Assembly: GCA_900538355.1 (NCBI GenBank)
Contig: UPXS01000009.1
Location: forward strand, 1 to 64,000
Direction: 5' to 3'
Length of the DNA: 64,000 bases
DNA from: an uncultured Veillonella sp.
GTDB lineage: Bacteria > Bacillota > Negativicutes > Veillonellales > Veillonellaceae
The notes below the pieces were generated by a model. It was not told where the DNA came from. It was given only the letters and a program-made list of their open reading frames with translations, and did not search any database. Shown in pieces: positions 28,118 to 37,329 of this stretch; position 1 is the first letter of the stretch, and the number at the start of each line of letters is the position of its first letter. The translations under genes and the position numbers were made by a program.

Positions 28118-28206
28118 CTATTCCCGATATATCCATTACACTATTTATTCCCAATATTCCATTACACTATTTATTTCTAATGTATCCATTCTACTGTTTA
28201 TTCCCC
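28118..28206. repeat. Three to four imperfect 26-27 bp direct repeats after a stop codon
   Basis: TCCATT(A/C) followed by ACTATTTATT recurs at 28132, 28158 and 28185, with a decayed copy near 28118. The copy nearest the polymerase gene contains its stop codon. Confidence 0.7.
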
Positions 28207-29481
28207 GTTATGCCCGCCTACCAAGGTATTTCTAAAGCGCATAGTTCCTTCCTCTTGTAAGCTAGAGGCACGCAAAATGGAGTTCTTACCAAACTGCTCC
28301 TTAATAGACAACATCGCCTCATGAACTTGCCGTTCCTTTTCTTCTTCATCTGTAGCAAGGGAGCTAAATAAATCTACTTCCTGAGGAATAGCAGAGCGAT
28401 TGACCAAGTCCTCAAAGCTCACGCCCAGACGTCGTATAGGCTCATTTTTATGACAATGTTGTTCATATAATTTAATAACAGCCACCGTCAACGTCTGTAG
28501 AGAATCTGTATATTGTTTGAGCTTTTTAGAGCCCCCTGTGGAGCGCACCATTTCGTCTGCATAGCCGATGTGAACGTGAATATGGTTTGTAACCCCTTTG
28601 ATTTGTAAAAGCTCTAATACCAAGGACTCTACCATTTCACGCATAGGCACATACGCCTCTTCATAGGAATAATTGCGCAATAGAATCTGACTATGAGAAA
28701 TAGAATGCTTGATAGGACGATACGCATGGATATCTGCAATCGTACACGGCTCACGACCCCAAGCATGATCGATAATGAGCTCTGCATTAACGCCAAACTC
28801 CTTATATAACTTAGCCTCTGGAACCATGGTAATACCATGCAAATCATAGGCGCCATACTTATGCAAGCGATTGGCTATGCCGTTACCAATCTGCCAAATG
28901 TTGGTCAAGGGGCGATGATGCCAGATTTTCTCTTTAAAGAGGCTTTCATCAAGATACCCTATAAAATCAGGAGCATGTTTTGCGAGAATATCGAGGGCAA
29001 TCTTGGCGAGGAATAAATTCGTGCCAATCCCAACGGTGGCATAAATCTTGGTCGCCTCTAACACCGCATCAAGTAACATCTGCGCCAGCTCACGAGGCGT
29101 TTTCTTGTAGAGCGGCAAGTAAGGCGTAATATCGATGAAATACTCGTCGATAGAGTATACATGCACATCCTCAGGTGCCACATACTTGAGCAAGGTTCCG
29201 TAAATCTGAGCGGATACCTGCATATACCGCTTCATATGGGGCTTTACCGTTAAGTATTCAATATGCGGAGGAATCTCAAAAAGACGACTGCGATTCTTAA
29301 CGCCTAACTTCTTTAAGGCCGGTGAAATAGCCAATGTAATAGCCCCTTTGCCACGAGACCCATCGGCCACCACCAACGGTGTCGTAAACGGATCCAGCCC
29401 CAAATCAGCGCACTCCACAGACGCGTAAAAACTCTTCAAATCAATACACATATACATCCGATCCGTATCCGCTGAACCCAT
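28198..29481 (-). CDS. Y-family translesion DNA polymerase (UvrX/UmuC-like)
   Basis: 427 residues. The catalytic N-terminus is CIDLKSFYASVEC with the first metal-binding Asp. SIDEYFIDIT around residue 105 carries the D-E pair. A helix-hairpin-helix region follows (IWQIGNGIANRLHKYG), then a little-finger domain. It copies damaged DNA with low fidelity. AAGGAGG precedes ATG 29481. A promoter with a LexA-type box overlapping its -35 lies about 75-110 nt upstream, so SOS induction is expected. Operon with yolD-like. Confidence 0.92.
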   Translation of the reverse strand: MGSADTDRMYMCIDLKSFYASVECADLGLDPFTTPLVVADGSRGKGAITLAISPALKKLGVKNRSRLFEIPPHIEYLTVKPHMKRYMQVSAQIYGTLLKYVAPEDVHVYSIDEYFIDITPYLPLYKKTPRELAQMLLDAVLEATKIYATVGIGTNLFLAKIALDILAKHAPDFIGYLDESLFKEKIWHHRPLTNIWQIGNGIANRLHKYGAYDLHGITMVPEAKLYKEFGVNAELIIDHAWGREPCTIADIHAYRPIKHSISHSQILLRNYSYEEAYVPMREMVESLVLELLQIKGVTNHIHVHIGYADEMVRSTGGSKKLKQYTDSLQTLTVAVIKLYEQHCHKNEPIRRLGVSFEDLVNRSAIPQEVDLFSSLATDEEEKERQVHEAMLSIKEQFGKNSILRASSLQEEGTMRFRNTLVGGHNGE

Positions 29482-29551
29482 ATCAACACCTCCTTAAACC
29501 GCTAAATCACTAGACCCTACCAGAAATATGAAAAGAAGAATTTCTATGATT

Positions 29552-29591
29552 AGTATAACAAAAATGCGGAGTATTTTCAAACATATGTTTG
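29552..29591 (-). promoter_or_regulatory. SOS-type promoter: LexA-like box overlapping -35
   Basis: On the minus strand: TTGAAA (29575-29580), 17-nt spacer, TATACT (29552-29557). The palindrome CAAACATATGTTTG (29578-29591) covers the start of the -35. It differs from the Gram-positive LexA consensus CGAACRNRYGTTCG by one base in each half. Confidence 0.75.
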
Positions 29592-29602
29592 TTTTTATAA
29601 AA

Positions 29603-29670
29603 ATAAAAAAGACTATACTTCTGCCTCGACCTTAAGTCACGAGGAGCAAAGAAGTATAGTCCTTTCTTTT
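29603..29670. terminator. Bidirectional terminator after dnaB
   Basis: GACTATACTTCT (29611-29622) pairs with AGAAGTATAGTC (29650-29661). A T-rich tract follows on both strands. It ends the dnaB operon. Confidence 0.85.
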
Positions 29671-29731
29671 TAATTAAAATGTAGCTATGTTACGGGGCCC
29701 CATCAATATAGGCATGCCCCAATAGTTTTCA

Positions 29732-31090
29732 TTATTGTTCCGGCCCCATGTCTCGGAATTCCACGTCTCTAAATTGTGTTAATTCCCCAATGAATTGGAG
29801 TTCCACGGTACCGACGGAACCATTACGGTGTTTACGAATAAGGACCTCTGCGTTGTCCCCTTTTTCGGAGTTTTCATCGTAATATTTATCGCGGTACAAG
29901 AAGATAACAATATCCGCATCTTGTTCAAGGGAACCAGATTCACGAAGGTCAGAAAGCACAGGCCTTTTATCTGGTCTGCTTTCAACACTACGAGACAACT
30001 GAGACAAGGCGATGAGCGGCACGTTAAACTCACGGGCGATCAATTTAAGGTTACGAGAGATTTCGGACACCTCTTGTTGACGGTTCTCGCTGCCCTTGCC
30101 ACCGTTGCGGCCTTGCATCAACTGAATATAGTCGACGATAACGAGATCGAGACCATGTTCTACCTTGAGTCGGCGCAATTTAGAGCGCATATCTTGTACG
30201 GTAAGGCCCGGCGTATCATCGATAAAGAGCTTGGATTTACTCATGCGATCCGCCGCAACAATAACCTTTTCCCAGTCAGCAGGGTCCATGTTCGCACGAC
30301 GCAACTTTTCAGAGCTTACACCTGCCACGGAGGAGAGGATACGTCCAACGAGCTGTTCCTTACCCATTTCTAAGGAAAAGAACGCTACCGTCTTGTCGTA
30401 CAACATCGTTACGTTTTGAGCGATGTTCAAGGTGAAAGCAGTTTTCCCCATCGCAGGACGAGCGGCTACGAGGATGAGGTCAGATTTTTGTAGACCATTA
30501 AATACATGGTCTACATCCTTAAAGCCTGTTGGCACACCTGTAATAGCACCATCATGCTGTTGCAATGCATTTAATTTATCTAAGTTAGATAATACTACCT
30601 CACCAATAGGAGCAAAGGATGATTCAGACTGCGTTTGACCACTTACGTCTAATACCATTTGCTCAGCCTTGTTGAGGATAGCTGTTGGCTCATCTTCACC
30701 GGCATACGTCATGCCTACGATTTTATTCCCTGCATCAATAAGGCGGCGCAACTGAGCCTTCTCGCTGATGATTTTCGCATGTTCCTCTACATTGTAGGCC
30801 ACCGATTCATTGGCGAGAGATGTAATATAAGCAAGACCACCTACCGCATCGAGTCGCTTGCGGCGGTCTAACTCTTCACCTACAGTGATGAAGTCTGCCG
30901 TCTTGTTAGCATGCACGATTTCTAAGATGGCATCATAAATAATACGATGCGCATCGCGGTAAAAGTCTTCAGATTTTAGAATACTCGTCACTGTATCAAC
31001 AACAGCGCCCGAGTTGGATCCATTCGTTAATAAAGCCCCCAAAACGGCCTTTTCCGCATCTAGATTATGCGGTGGAATGCGTACATCCAT
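29732..31090 (-). CDS. dnaB: Replicative DNA helicase DnaB (DnaC of Bacillus)
   Basis: 452 residues. The N-terminal domain (PPHNLDAEKAVLGALL) is followed by a RecA-like domain with Walker A ARPAMGKTAFT and Walker B VIVDYIQLM. LSQLSRSVESRPDKRP follows, with the arginine-finger region DADIVIFLYRD after it. No intein. It unwinds DNA at the replication fork. I chose ATG 31090 after AAAGGGG. It follows rplI by 69 nt with a hairpin between them. Confidence 0.97.
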   Translation of the reverse strand: MDVRIPPHNLDAEKAVLGALLTNGSNSGAVVDTVTSILKSEDFYRDAHRIIYDAILEIVHANKTADFITVGEELDRRKRLDAVGGLAYITSLANESVAYNVEEHAKIISEKAQLRRLIDAGNKIVGMTYAGEDEPTAILNKAEQMVLDVSGQTQSESSFAPIGEVVLSNLDKLNALQQHDGAITGVPTGFKDVDHVFNGLQKSDLILVAARPAMGKTAFTLNIAQNVTMLYDKTVAFFSLEMGKEQLVGRILSSVAGVSSEKLRRANMDPADWEKVIVAADRMSKSKLFIDDTPGLTVQDMRSKLRRLKVEHGLDLVIVDYIQLMQGRNGGKGSENRQQEVSEISRNLKLIAREFNVPLIALSQLSRSVESRPDKRPVLSDLRESGSLEQDADIVIFLYRDKYYDENSEKGDNAEVLIRKHRNGSVGTVELQFIGELTQFRDVEFRDMGPEQ

Positions 31091-31127
31091 GATAATCCCC
31101 TTTACAAAACCACTATGGATAAAAGAA

Positions 31128-31154
31128 TTCACCATACTCAAAGAGCATGGTGAA
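31128..31154 (-). promoter_or_regulatory. Hairpin between rplI and dnaB
   Basis: TTCACCAT...ATGGTGAA stem (8 bp or more) followed on the minus strand by TTCTTTTAT. It could be a weak terminator that lowers dnaB relative to rplI, or a processing site. Confidence 0.5.
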
Positions 31155-31159
31155 CACTA

Positions 31160-31606
31160 TTATTCAGCTACTACGTTAACCTTGATAGTACTTGTAATCT
31201 CAGGATGAACACGAACGAGTACGTCATGTACGCCTAATGTTTTCAATGGTTCTTTGATTTCGATTTTCTTTTTATCGATATCTACTTTGTATTGAGCTTT
31301 AGCTGCGTCAGAAATATCTTTTGCAGTAACGGAACCGAACACACGACCTTCTTCACCCATGCGAACCTTTACAGTTACTTCAACCTTAGCCAATTGAGCT
31401 GCCAAGATTTTAGCTTCATCATTCGCAACAACTTTGTGGTGAGCAATGGATTCTTGTTTTTGTTTCGCATTATTTACGTTAGTTGCTGTACCTTCAAGGC
31501 CGAGACCTTTTTTGATCAATACATTACGGCCATATGCGTCGCTAACTTCAACGATTTCGCCTTTTTTACCAACCTTTTTAACGTCTTCTAACAATACTAC
31601 TTTCAT
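31160..31606 (-). CDS. rplI: Ribosomal protein L9
   Basis: 148 residues, standard length. The N-terminal MKVVLLEDVKKVGKKGEIVE binds 23S rRNA and is the family signature. A long connecting helix and C-terminal domain follow. GAGGAGGAAG precedes the ATG, which overlaps the gdpP stop by 4 nt. This gdpP-rplI-dnaB order is characteristic of Firmicutes. Confidence 0.98.
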   Translation of the reverse strand: MKVVLLEDVKKVGKKGEIVEVSDAYGRNVLIKKGLGLEGTATNVNNAKQKQESIAHHKVVANDEAKILAAQLAKVEVTVKVRMGEEGRVFGSVTAKDISDAAKAQYKVDIDKKKIEIKEPLKTLGVHDVLVRVHPEITSTIKVNVVAE

Positions 31607-33630
31607 TGTTCTTCCTCCTCTTTCTCAGCGGAATGAAGGGCTTCAAGAGCATGCTCTAAGATAGCCTTCTTCGCTTCCTCTATAGTCATACCTTGTAATT
31701 GGGCACCAGCCACTGTTCTGTGACCACCGCCACCCAAGGCTTCCATTACAACCTGTACGTTTACCTTGCCTTTGGATCGAGCACTAACGCCGATACCGCC
31801 GTCATTCAAGGAGTAAAGTACAAAGGCTGCTTCAATATCTTCATTACTGATGAGCATGTCCGCACTTTGTGCAGCTAATGCCATCATATCCTTCAAACCT
31901 TCAGGTGCTACAGAAATAGCAATCCCTTCAGTTCGACTGGCTTCAAATACCATTTTAGCACGCAATTGGATGGAATCGAAGGTTTCAATAAATAATTGTT
32001 TAACCTTATCAATATCCGCCCCCGCACGGCGCAAGAACGCGGCCGCTTCAAAGGTACGGGCACCAGTTTGTTGGATAAAGTTCTTCGTATCTAATACGAT
32101 ACCTGCATAAATACCTGTAGCTTCAGCTTTTGAAAGTTTTACGCCACCACCTGCATATTGTACAAGCTCTGTTACGAGCTCAGATGTAGATGATGCAGTT
32201 GGTTCCAAGTACGTAAGCAATGGATTTTCAACAAAGTCCGCTGCACGACGGTGATGATCGATAACGATGCGTCGTTCAGAAATTTCAAGCGCCTCTTGAG
32301 CAGCTACCATTTCTTGACGATGCGTATCACATACGATAGTGAGCGTATTCGCATCTACCCACGCTTTTGCTGCATCAGGGGCGATAATATGTTCCGTCCA
32401 GAACTCATCTTCTTTAAGAACAGTCACCATTTTATCGATGGCGCTCGTTTCTTTTGAAAGCACGATGCGCAATTCTTTACCCAAGGTCCGTGCAATGGCT
32501 ACAACACCGATAATACCACCTAATGCATCGTAGTCTTCACGTTTGTGACCCATTACAAGGATTTTATCGGAATCAAGCATAAGCTCATGTAAAGCTTGCG
32601 ATACAACACGAGCACGAACGCGCGTATTCTTCTCAACACCAGCTGTATTGCCACCGAAGAAGCGGGTGCTTTCACCATCCATAATACACACTTGGTCACC
32701 ACCGCGACCTAGTGCAATATCTAAGGCAGCACGAGCACGGCTAGAAACCTCTTTTACAGAGCCTACATTCTCGCTAATCCCTACAGAAATCGTAGCTGGC
32801 ACTTGACGAGGAGAAGGCAATTTACGAATGCGTTCAAGCACTTTAAAGCCATTTTCCTCCATCTCATGAAGGGCGCCACGAGAAATAGCAAAGGTATACA
32901 TATCGTCTTGGAAGTTACGAATAAAGCCTTCATAACGGTCAATTTCATCCATAATGATATTGTTAATATCTGCCCAAACGCTAGTATACTCGCGGTCACT
33001 AAGACCTTTTGTCAATTCTTCGAGATTATCGATTTGAATCATGCCCCATACAGGCTGATCCTCTTCAGCTTTAATGCGCGCCTTTTCAAGGGCTGTAATG
33101 TCCTTAAAGTACAGAGCCATGACTGCATGTTCGGCCAATTCATCTTCACTATGAATATCTGGTCGCGTATCGCGAGGATCGATGAATTTGTAGATAATTT
33201 GGAAATATCTATCATCATATTTTTCCGTCATATATCCGGATTTACCCCAGATTTTATCGATACGGAAGCCAGGCAATAGAGCAGACATTTTTTGGAGTTT
33301 ATTCCAGTCTACTGTAACCCAGTCTGCAAAGACGCTATTATTCCATACCAAGGTGCCTTGTTTATTAACAAGGACAATGCCCATTGGCAAGTTTTGTAAA
33401 GCAAAGTTAGAAGCTTGTGTGACGTTTTTCATCATCGCCCCAAACTGTTCTCTTGCTAAACGACGCCGGTTATGAAGGGTATTGTAGTTAACCAAATATG
33501 CCGCTACTACGATAATTAATGCTAAAACTGCAATAGCCCAGTTCAAATAGGCCAGCAATAATAACAACAATACGATAACGGTAATAATGGTAACTTCTAA
33601 ACCTTCCCATTTTCGTTGAAAGGATTTCAT
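31603..33630 (-). CDS. gdpP: GdpP, membrane c-di-AMP phosphodiesterase
   Basis: 675 residues. Two N-terminal membrane helices (about 10-50), a PAS domain (~75-150), a degenerate GGDEF domain (~170-300), then DHH (MGHKREDYDALGG; VIDHHRRAADF) and DHHA1 (GGGGHRTVAGAQ) catalytic domains. It hydrolyses c-di-AMP and thereby influences cell-wall, potassium and beta-lactam responses. The motifs for catalysis are intact. It lies between the DUF2232 gene and rplI in one operon. Confidence 0.95.
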   Translation of the reverse strand: MKSFQRKWEGLEVTIITVIVLLLLLLAYLNWAIAVLALIIVVAAYLVNYNTLHNRRRLAREQFGAMMKNVTQASNFALQNLPMGIVLVNKQGTLVWNNSVFADWVTVDWNKLQKMSALLPGFRIDKIWGKSGYMTEKYDDRYFQIIYKFIDPRDTRPDIHSEDELAEHAVMALYFKDITALEKARIKAEEDQPVWGMIQIDNLEELTKGLSDREYTSVWADINNIIMDEIDRYEGFIRNFQDDMYTFAISRGALHEMEENGFKVLERIRKLPSPRQVPATISVGISENVGSVKEVSSRARAALDIALGRGGDQVCIMDGESTRFFGGNTAGVEKNTRVRARVVSQALHELMLDSDKILVMGHKREDYDALGGIIGVVAIARTLGKELRIVLSKETSAIDKMVTVLKEDEFWTEHIIAPDAAKAWVDANTLTIVCDTHRQEMVAAQEALEISERRIVIDHHRRAADFVENPLLTYLEPTASSTSELVTELVQYAGGGVKLSKAEATGIYAGIVLDTKNFIQQTGARTFEAAAFLRRAGADIDKVKQLFIETFDSIQLRAKMVFEASRTEGIAISVAPEGLKDMMALAAQSADMLISNEDIEAAFVLYSLNDGGIGVSARSKGKVNVQVVMEALGGGGHRTVAGAQLQGMTIEEAKKAILEHALEALHSAEKEEEEQ

Positions 33631-33646
33631 AACGGCCTCCTTTCTG

Positions 33647-34606
33647 TTACAAGCTACGTTTTTGGAAACGTACTCGCATATCTAAAAACATATCTAAAAT
33701 ACCATATATAACGAGTGCCATAGGACTCATCACATACAAGAAGCCTATAATAGCAAACTTAAAGATGCCTGCCAAGTTATAAGACTTCATAATGGATAGC
33801 AAACATGTAATGCCATTTAGACCACATATCATGCCACCAAATAAGGCAATATTGAGGCCTACATCGGAAAGGATACCATTCGCATAGCCTAGATACTGTC
33901 CGCCATAAGCAAGGATAATACCTACTGCTAATACACCAGCACCCCAAATCGGCATGCGCCATGTATCCATTGTTGGCAATGTACGCATAACACTATTTGT
34001 ACGACGACCAATATAGCATACAAGCTTAGCTGAAATATAGGTTACGATTACATTGGCAGCAAACCAGTAAGCTAACAGCATACGCTTTGCTTGATCAAAA
34101 GCAAAGTCTAAGCGGTTAATATACTCATTCATTTGCTCTTGTGTCATAGGTTGCTGTTTCACAGACTCAATAATAGCATTCTTAAGGTCTACATCAATCA
34201 TGTGATTAATCTGAGATAAATCAAAGGATGTAAGTCCTGCAGACACGAGAATCCCGATAAGGCTCGTTAATGTAAGCGCAATAGCTGGTATAACGATGAG
34301 CTTACCAAAAGACCAATTGGCTCTGAAAGCTTCACCGAGGAAAATACTAGGCAAGGAATATGCCAAGATGGTCGCCATTGCCATTAATGGACCTACTAAA
34401 AGGGAGACAAGAACGAATGCTACCACTGATGCAGCACAACTATATCGGCTGCCCCAACGGATACCAATGATTGCAATCCCAGCTGGCGCAACCAAGGTTG
34501 CTAACAAACTGAGGATAGGAACCGTAGAACCTACTATGGTTAACATAACAACGATGGCCGATACAAATGCTGTCTCTACCATCGCTCTTGTATTTGTTTG
34601 TTTCAT
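33647..34606 (-). CDS. DUF2232 (YybS-like) polytopic membrane protein
   Basis: 319 residues with eight or more hydrophobic segments. It is located directly before gdpP (16-nt gap), as in Bacillus yybS-yybT. The family resembles the substrate-specific components of ECF-type transporters, but no ligand is known. ATG 34606 is the first gene after the promoter at 34654-34682. Confidence 0.85.
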   Translation of the reverse strand: MKQTNTRAMVETAFVSAIVVMLTIVGSTVPILSLLATLVAPAGIAIIGIRWGSRYSCAASVVAFVLVSLLVGPLMAMATILAYSLPSIFLGEAFRANWSFGKLIVIPAIALTLTSLIGILVSAGLTSFDLSQINHMIDVDLKNAIIESVKQQPMTQEQMNEYINRLDFAFDQAKRMLLAYWFAANVIVTYISAKLVCYIGRRTNSVMRTLPTMDTWRMPIWGAGVLAVGIILAYGGQYLGYANGILSDVGLNIALFGGMICGLNGITCLLSIMKSYNLAGIFKFAIIGFLYVMSPMALVIYGILDMFLDMRVRFQKRSL

Positions 34607-34653
34607 AAATCTCCATTCTAAATAAAAGAAGTTAGATTAATTGGTATCTTTTA

Positions 34654-34682
34654 ATTATAACAGTTTAAAAAGGTAACTTCAA
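34654..34682 (-). promoter_or_regulatory. Promoter of the DUF2232-gdpP-rplI-dnaB operon
   Basis: Minus strand: TTGAAG, 17 nt, TATAAT with an extended TG (CTGTTATAAT). Near consensus, 48 nt before the first ATG. Confidence 0.75.
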
Positions 34683-34755
34683 ATACCCTATGTAGTAGAC
34701 AAATGCGATAACACCGCTATTTATAGTAGATTTCATAGGTCCTTTTTAAAATGTT

Positions 34756-34788
34756 AAAAGTACCACACCTTGAGGTGCGGTACTTTTA
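34756..34788 (-). terminator. Terminator of rnj
   Basis: AAAAGTACC.CACC-TTGA-GGTG.GGTACTTTT hairpin with a T run, just downstream of the RNase J stop. Confidence 0.85.
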
Positions 34789-34802
34789 TATATTGTATTT
34801 GA

Positions 34803-36977
34803 TTATACGTCTTGAATAATCGGCAAGATCATAGGACGACGGCGAGTTTTATCATAGAAGAATTTACCCAACGCGTCACGTACGTTTTGCTTAATAGTAG
34901 TCCAATCTTTAATGCGTTGCATTTCGCATTCTTCAAGGACTTGGTCTACACGATGTTCTGCAGCAATCATAAGTTCTTCTGCATCGCGTACGTATACGAA
35001 GCCACGAGACACGAGGTCTGGACCTGCTACGATTGTACCAGAAGCTTTGTCCATCGCCATAACAACGATAACCATACCTTCTTGAGCCAATTGTTGACGG
35101 TCGCGAATAACGATATTACCTACGTCACCAACGCCAAGACCATCTACGAAGATAGCACCAGCTTGTACACGACCGGCTTTACGACCACCATCTTTATCGA
35201 ATTCAAAGATTTGACCATTGTCGCCGATAAGGACTTTCTTAGGATCTACGCCCATAGCAACACCAAGTTCACCATGACGGCGCAACATGCGGTACTCACC
35301 ATGAACTGGGATGAAGTATTCTGGACGAACAAGGTTAAGCATTGTTTTAAGCTCTTCTTGGCTCGCATGACCAGATACGTGGATACCACGATCCTTACCA
35401 TATACTACATGGCAACCTAGACGAAGCAAGTTATCGATAGTTCTACCTACAGCACCTTCGTTACCAGGAATTGGTGTAGCAGAGATGATAACAGTATCAT
35501 TCGGTGCCAATTCTACAGTGCGGTGATTGCTAGTAGCCATACGGGACAAGCCTGCCATCGGTTCGCCTTGAGAACCTGTTGTTAAGATCATGATTTGATC
35601 ATCCGTGTAGTTGTGCATTACATCTACGTCGATGATTGTATTTGGTGGAATGTTCAAGTAACCGCGTTCTTGAGCGATTTCTGTAACATTTACCATGCTG
35701 CGGCCCATAACGACAACCTTACGATTATACATAACTGCCGCATCAATAGCTTGTTGAATACGGGATACGTTAGATGCGAATGTAGCCAATACAACGCGGC
35801 CTTTCGCTTCGCCTACAGCTTGTTTAATAGCAGGACCTACGGAGCTTTCAGAACCTGTAGTACCTGGTTTTTCAACGTTTGTAGAGTCGGACATCAACGC
35901 TAATACGCCTTTATTACCGAGCTCAGCAAATTTGTGCATATCCATCAAACGACCATCAACTGGGGTTTGGTCGATTTTAAAGTCCCCTGTGTGAAGTACA
36001 GTACCGATTGGTGTATCAAAGTACACAGCACAGGAGTCAGGAATGGAATGGTTTGTTTGGATAAAGCCAACCTTAACTTGGCCAATTTGCACTTCATCGC
36101 CTGCTGCAATAGTACGAAGACATTTTGGAGATACTTTATGTTCTTTGAACTTGCCTTCAATCAAACCACAAACGAGGTTTGTTGCATATACTGGGCAATT
36201 GATTTCCTTCATAAGGTACGCCAAGGAACCGATATGGTCCTCGTGACCATGGGTGATAACGACTGCTTTTACGCGATCCTTATTCTCAATGATATAGCTC
36301 ATGTCAGGAATAACGATATCTACGCCAAGCATATCTTCACTAGGGAACGCAAGACCCGCATCAAGAACGATGATTTCATCTTCATATTGGAAGATGGTCA
36401 TATTTTTACCGATTTCACCAAGGCCACCTAACGGAATAATTTGGAATTTACCCTTGTTAGCGCCATTTGGTGTACGACCTACTAATTCCACAGGAGCCTC
36501 TTGATTGTTGCGGTTTGTGGAGCGATTATTTGGACGGTTGTTATTACGGTTTTGACTATTGCGACCATTGTTAGAGCGCGTATTACGCGTATTTTCACTA
36601 CGTTCACCACGTGGTGCACGAGTTTGGCGAGGTTTACGTTCTGTACGTTCTTGACCTTCACCTTGCTCAGCATTGCGACGAGTATTTGTACGGCGTGTCG
36701 TATTAGTACGACCACCATTTGCATTTGTACGAGTATTTGTACGGCGTTGGCGTGTTGTGCCTTCACCTTCACCAGCTGCATGTTGACGAGTACGACCCTC
36801 GCCAGCAGGGCGGCGTGTATTAGTACGGCGGCGAGTCTGTTTATGTTCGCCTTCAGCCGCAGCTGTACGAGTAGCAGGTTTTGCTACTGTTGGTTCTGCT
36901 TTCACTTGTGCAGTAACCTGATTATCTGTTGTATTCACAGTTCCTCCTAAAATTTTGTTCATTATTTTATTTAACAT
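34803..36977 (-). CDS. rnj: Ribonuclease J with long basic N-terminal extension
   Basis: About 724 residues versus ~555 for typical RNase J. Residues from about 160 on form the metallo-beta-lactamase/beta-CASP nuclease: LGGLGEIGKN, THGHEDHIG, DST, and SGHASQEE. It is a 5'-3' exo- and endonuclease for mRNA decay and rRNA maturation. Residues ~30-155 are low-complexity Arg/Thr/Asn-rich with repeated RRTNTR units, probably disordered and RNA-binding. I chose ATG 36977 with AGGTGAG upstream. A ~220-nt structured leader precedes it. Confidence 0.93.
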   Translation of the reverse strand: MLNKIMNKILGGTVNTTDNQVTAQVKAEPTVAKPATRTAAAEGEHKQTRRRTNTRRPAGEGRTRQHAAGEGEGTTRQRRTNTRTNANGGRTNTTRRTNTRRNAEQGEGQERTERKPRQTRAPRGERSENTRNTRSNNGRNSQNRNNNRPNNRSTNRNNQEAPVELVGRTPNGANKGKFQIIPLGGLGEIGKNMTIFQYEDEIIVLDAGLAFPSEDMLGVDIVIPDMSYIIENKDRVKAVVITHGHEDHIGSLAYLMKEINCPVYATNLVCGLIEGKFKEHKVSPKCLRTIAAGDEVQIGQVKVGFIQTNHSIPDSCAVYFDTPIGTVLHTGDFKIDQTPVDGRLMDMHKFAELGNKGVLALMSDSTNVEKPGTTGSESSVGPAIKQAVGEAKGRVVLATFASNVSRIQQAIDAAVMYNRKVVVMGRSMVNVTEIAQERGYLNIPPNTIIDVDVMHNYTDDQIMILTTGSQGEPMAGLSRMATSNHRTVELAPNDTVIISATPIPGNEGAVGRTIDNLLRLGCHVVYGKDRGIHVSGHASQEELKTMLNLVRPEYFIPVHGEYRMLRRHGELGVAMGVDPKKVLIGDNGQIFEFDKDGGRKAGRVQAGAIFVDGLGVGDVGNIVIRDRQQLAQEGMVIVVMAMDKASGTIVAGPDLVSRGFVYVRDAEELMIAAEHRVDQVLEECEMQRIKDWTTIKQNVRDALGKFFYDKTRRRPMILPIIQDV

Positions 36978-37030
36978 AGTTTCTTTTCTCACCTATCACT
37001 TGAATTGATCTATGCTATAGAGGCCACACA

Positions 37031-37250
37031 AAGAAAAAGGCGCTAAAATACTAGCGTCTCGTCAAATAGGCGCAAAAATGCGCTATCAATTTTTGCCGTT
37101 CCTAGTGTTGTTGTGACCATTTGCCATAGCAAATGAGTATATTGCCATCATTAGACATGTCAGCCGCGACGGGTACGTTCTCTTCGTTCCAATCTAATGA
37201 GTTTTACAATATAATCCGATCGATTTTGATGAAAGCCTCGCTTTCATACG
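37031..37250 (-). ncRNA. Structured leader RNA upstream of rnj with possible attenuator
   Basis: Reading the minus strand: stem ATGAAAGC/GCTTTCAT (37229-37247); a large stem-loop closed by CATTAGA/TCTAATG (37149-37199) with an inner CCG-TCG-CGG; stem CATTTGC/GCAAATG (37118-37135); stem GCGC/GCGC (37070-37083); and a terminator-like hairpin, TAGCG-containing with TTTTTCTTT after it (37031-37058). The TAGCG at 37081-37085 could instead pair with the 5' arm of that terminator. A weak promoter (TTGTTA, TACAAT) lies at 37259-37285. I recognise no known riboswitch class. Confidence 0.55.
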
Positions 37251-37268
37251 TTATGTCTATTGTAACAT

Positions 37269-37315
37269 AAAAATAGCGTTAACAAAAGAGGGTAGCCCCC
37301 ATGTTAACGCTATTT
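37269..37315 (-). terminator. Terminator of the DUF805 gene
   Basis: AAATAGCGTTAAC/GTTAACGCTATTT 13-bp stem enclosing GGG-TAG-CCC, with a T run on the minus strand. It separates the upstream gene from the rnj leader. Confidence 0.88.
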
Positions 37316-37329
37316 AGATATATCATATT

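Noticed and set aside
34812..36950. Several long plus-strand frames opposite rnj
   Set aside because: They are antisense to a well-supported gene, rich in Cys and His from complementary codons, and lack ribosome-binding sites.
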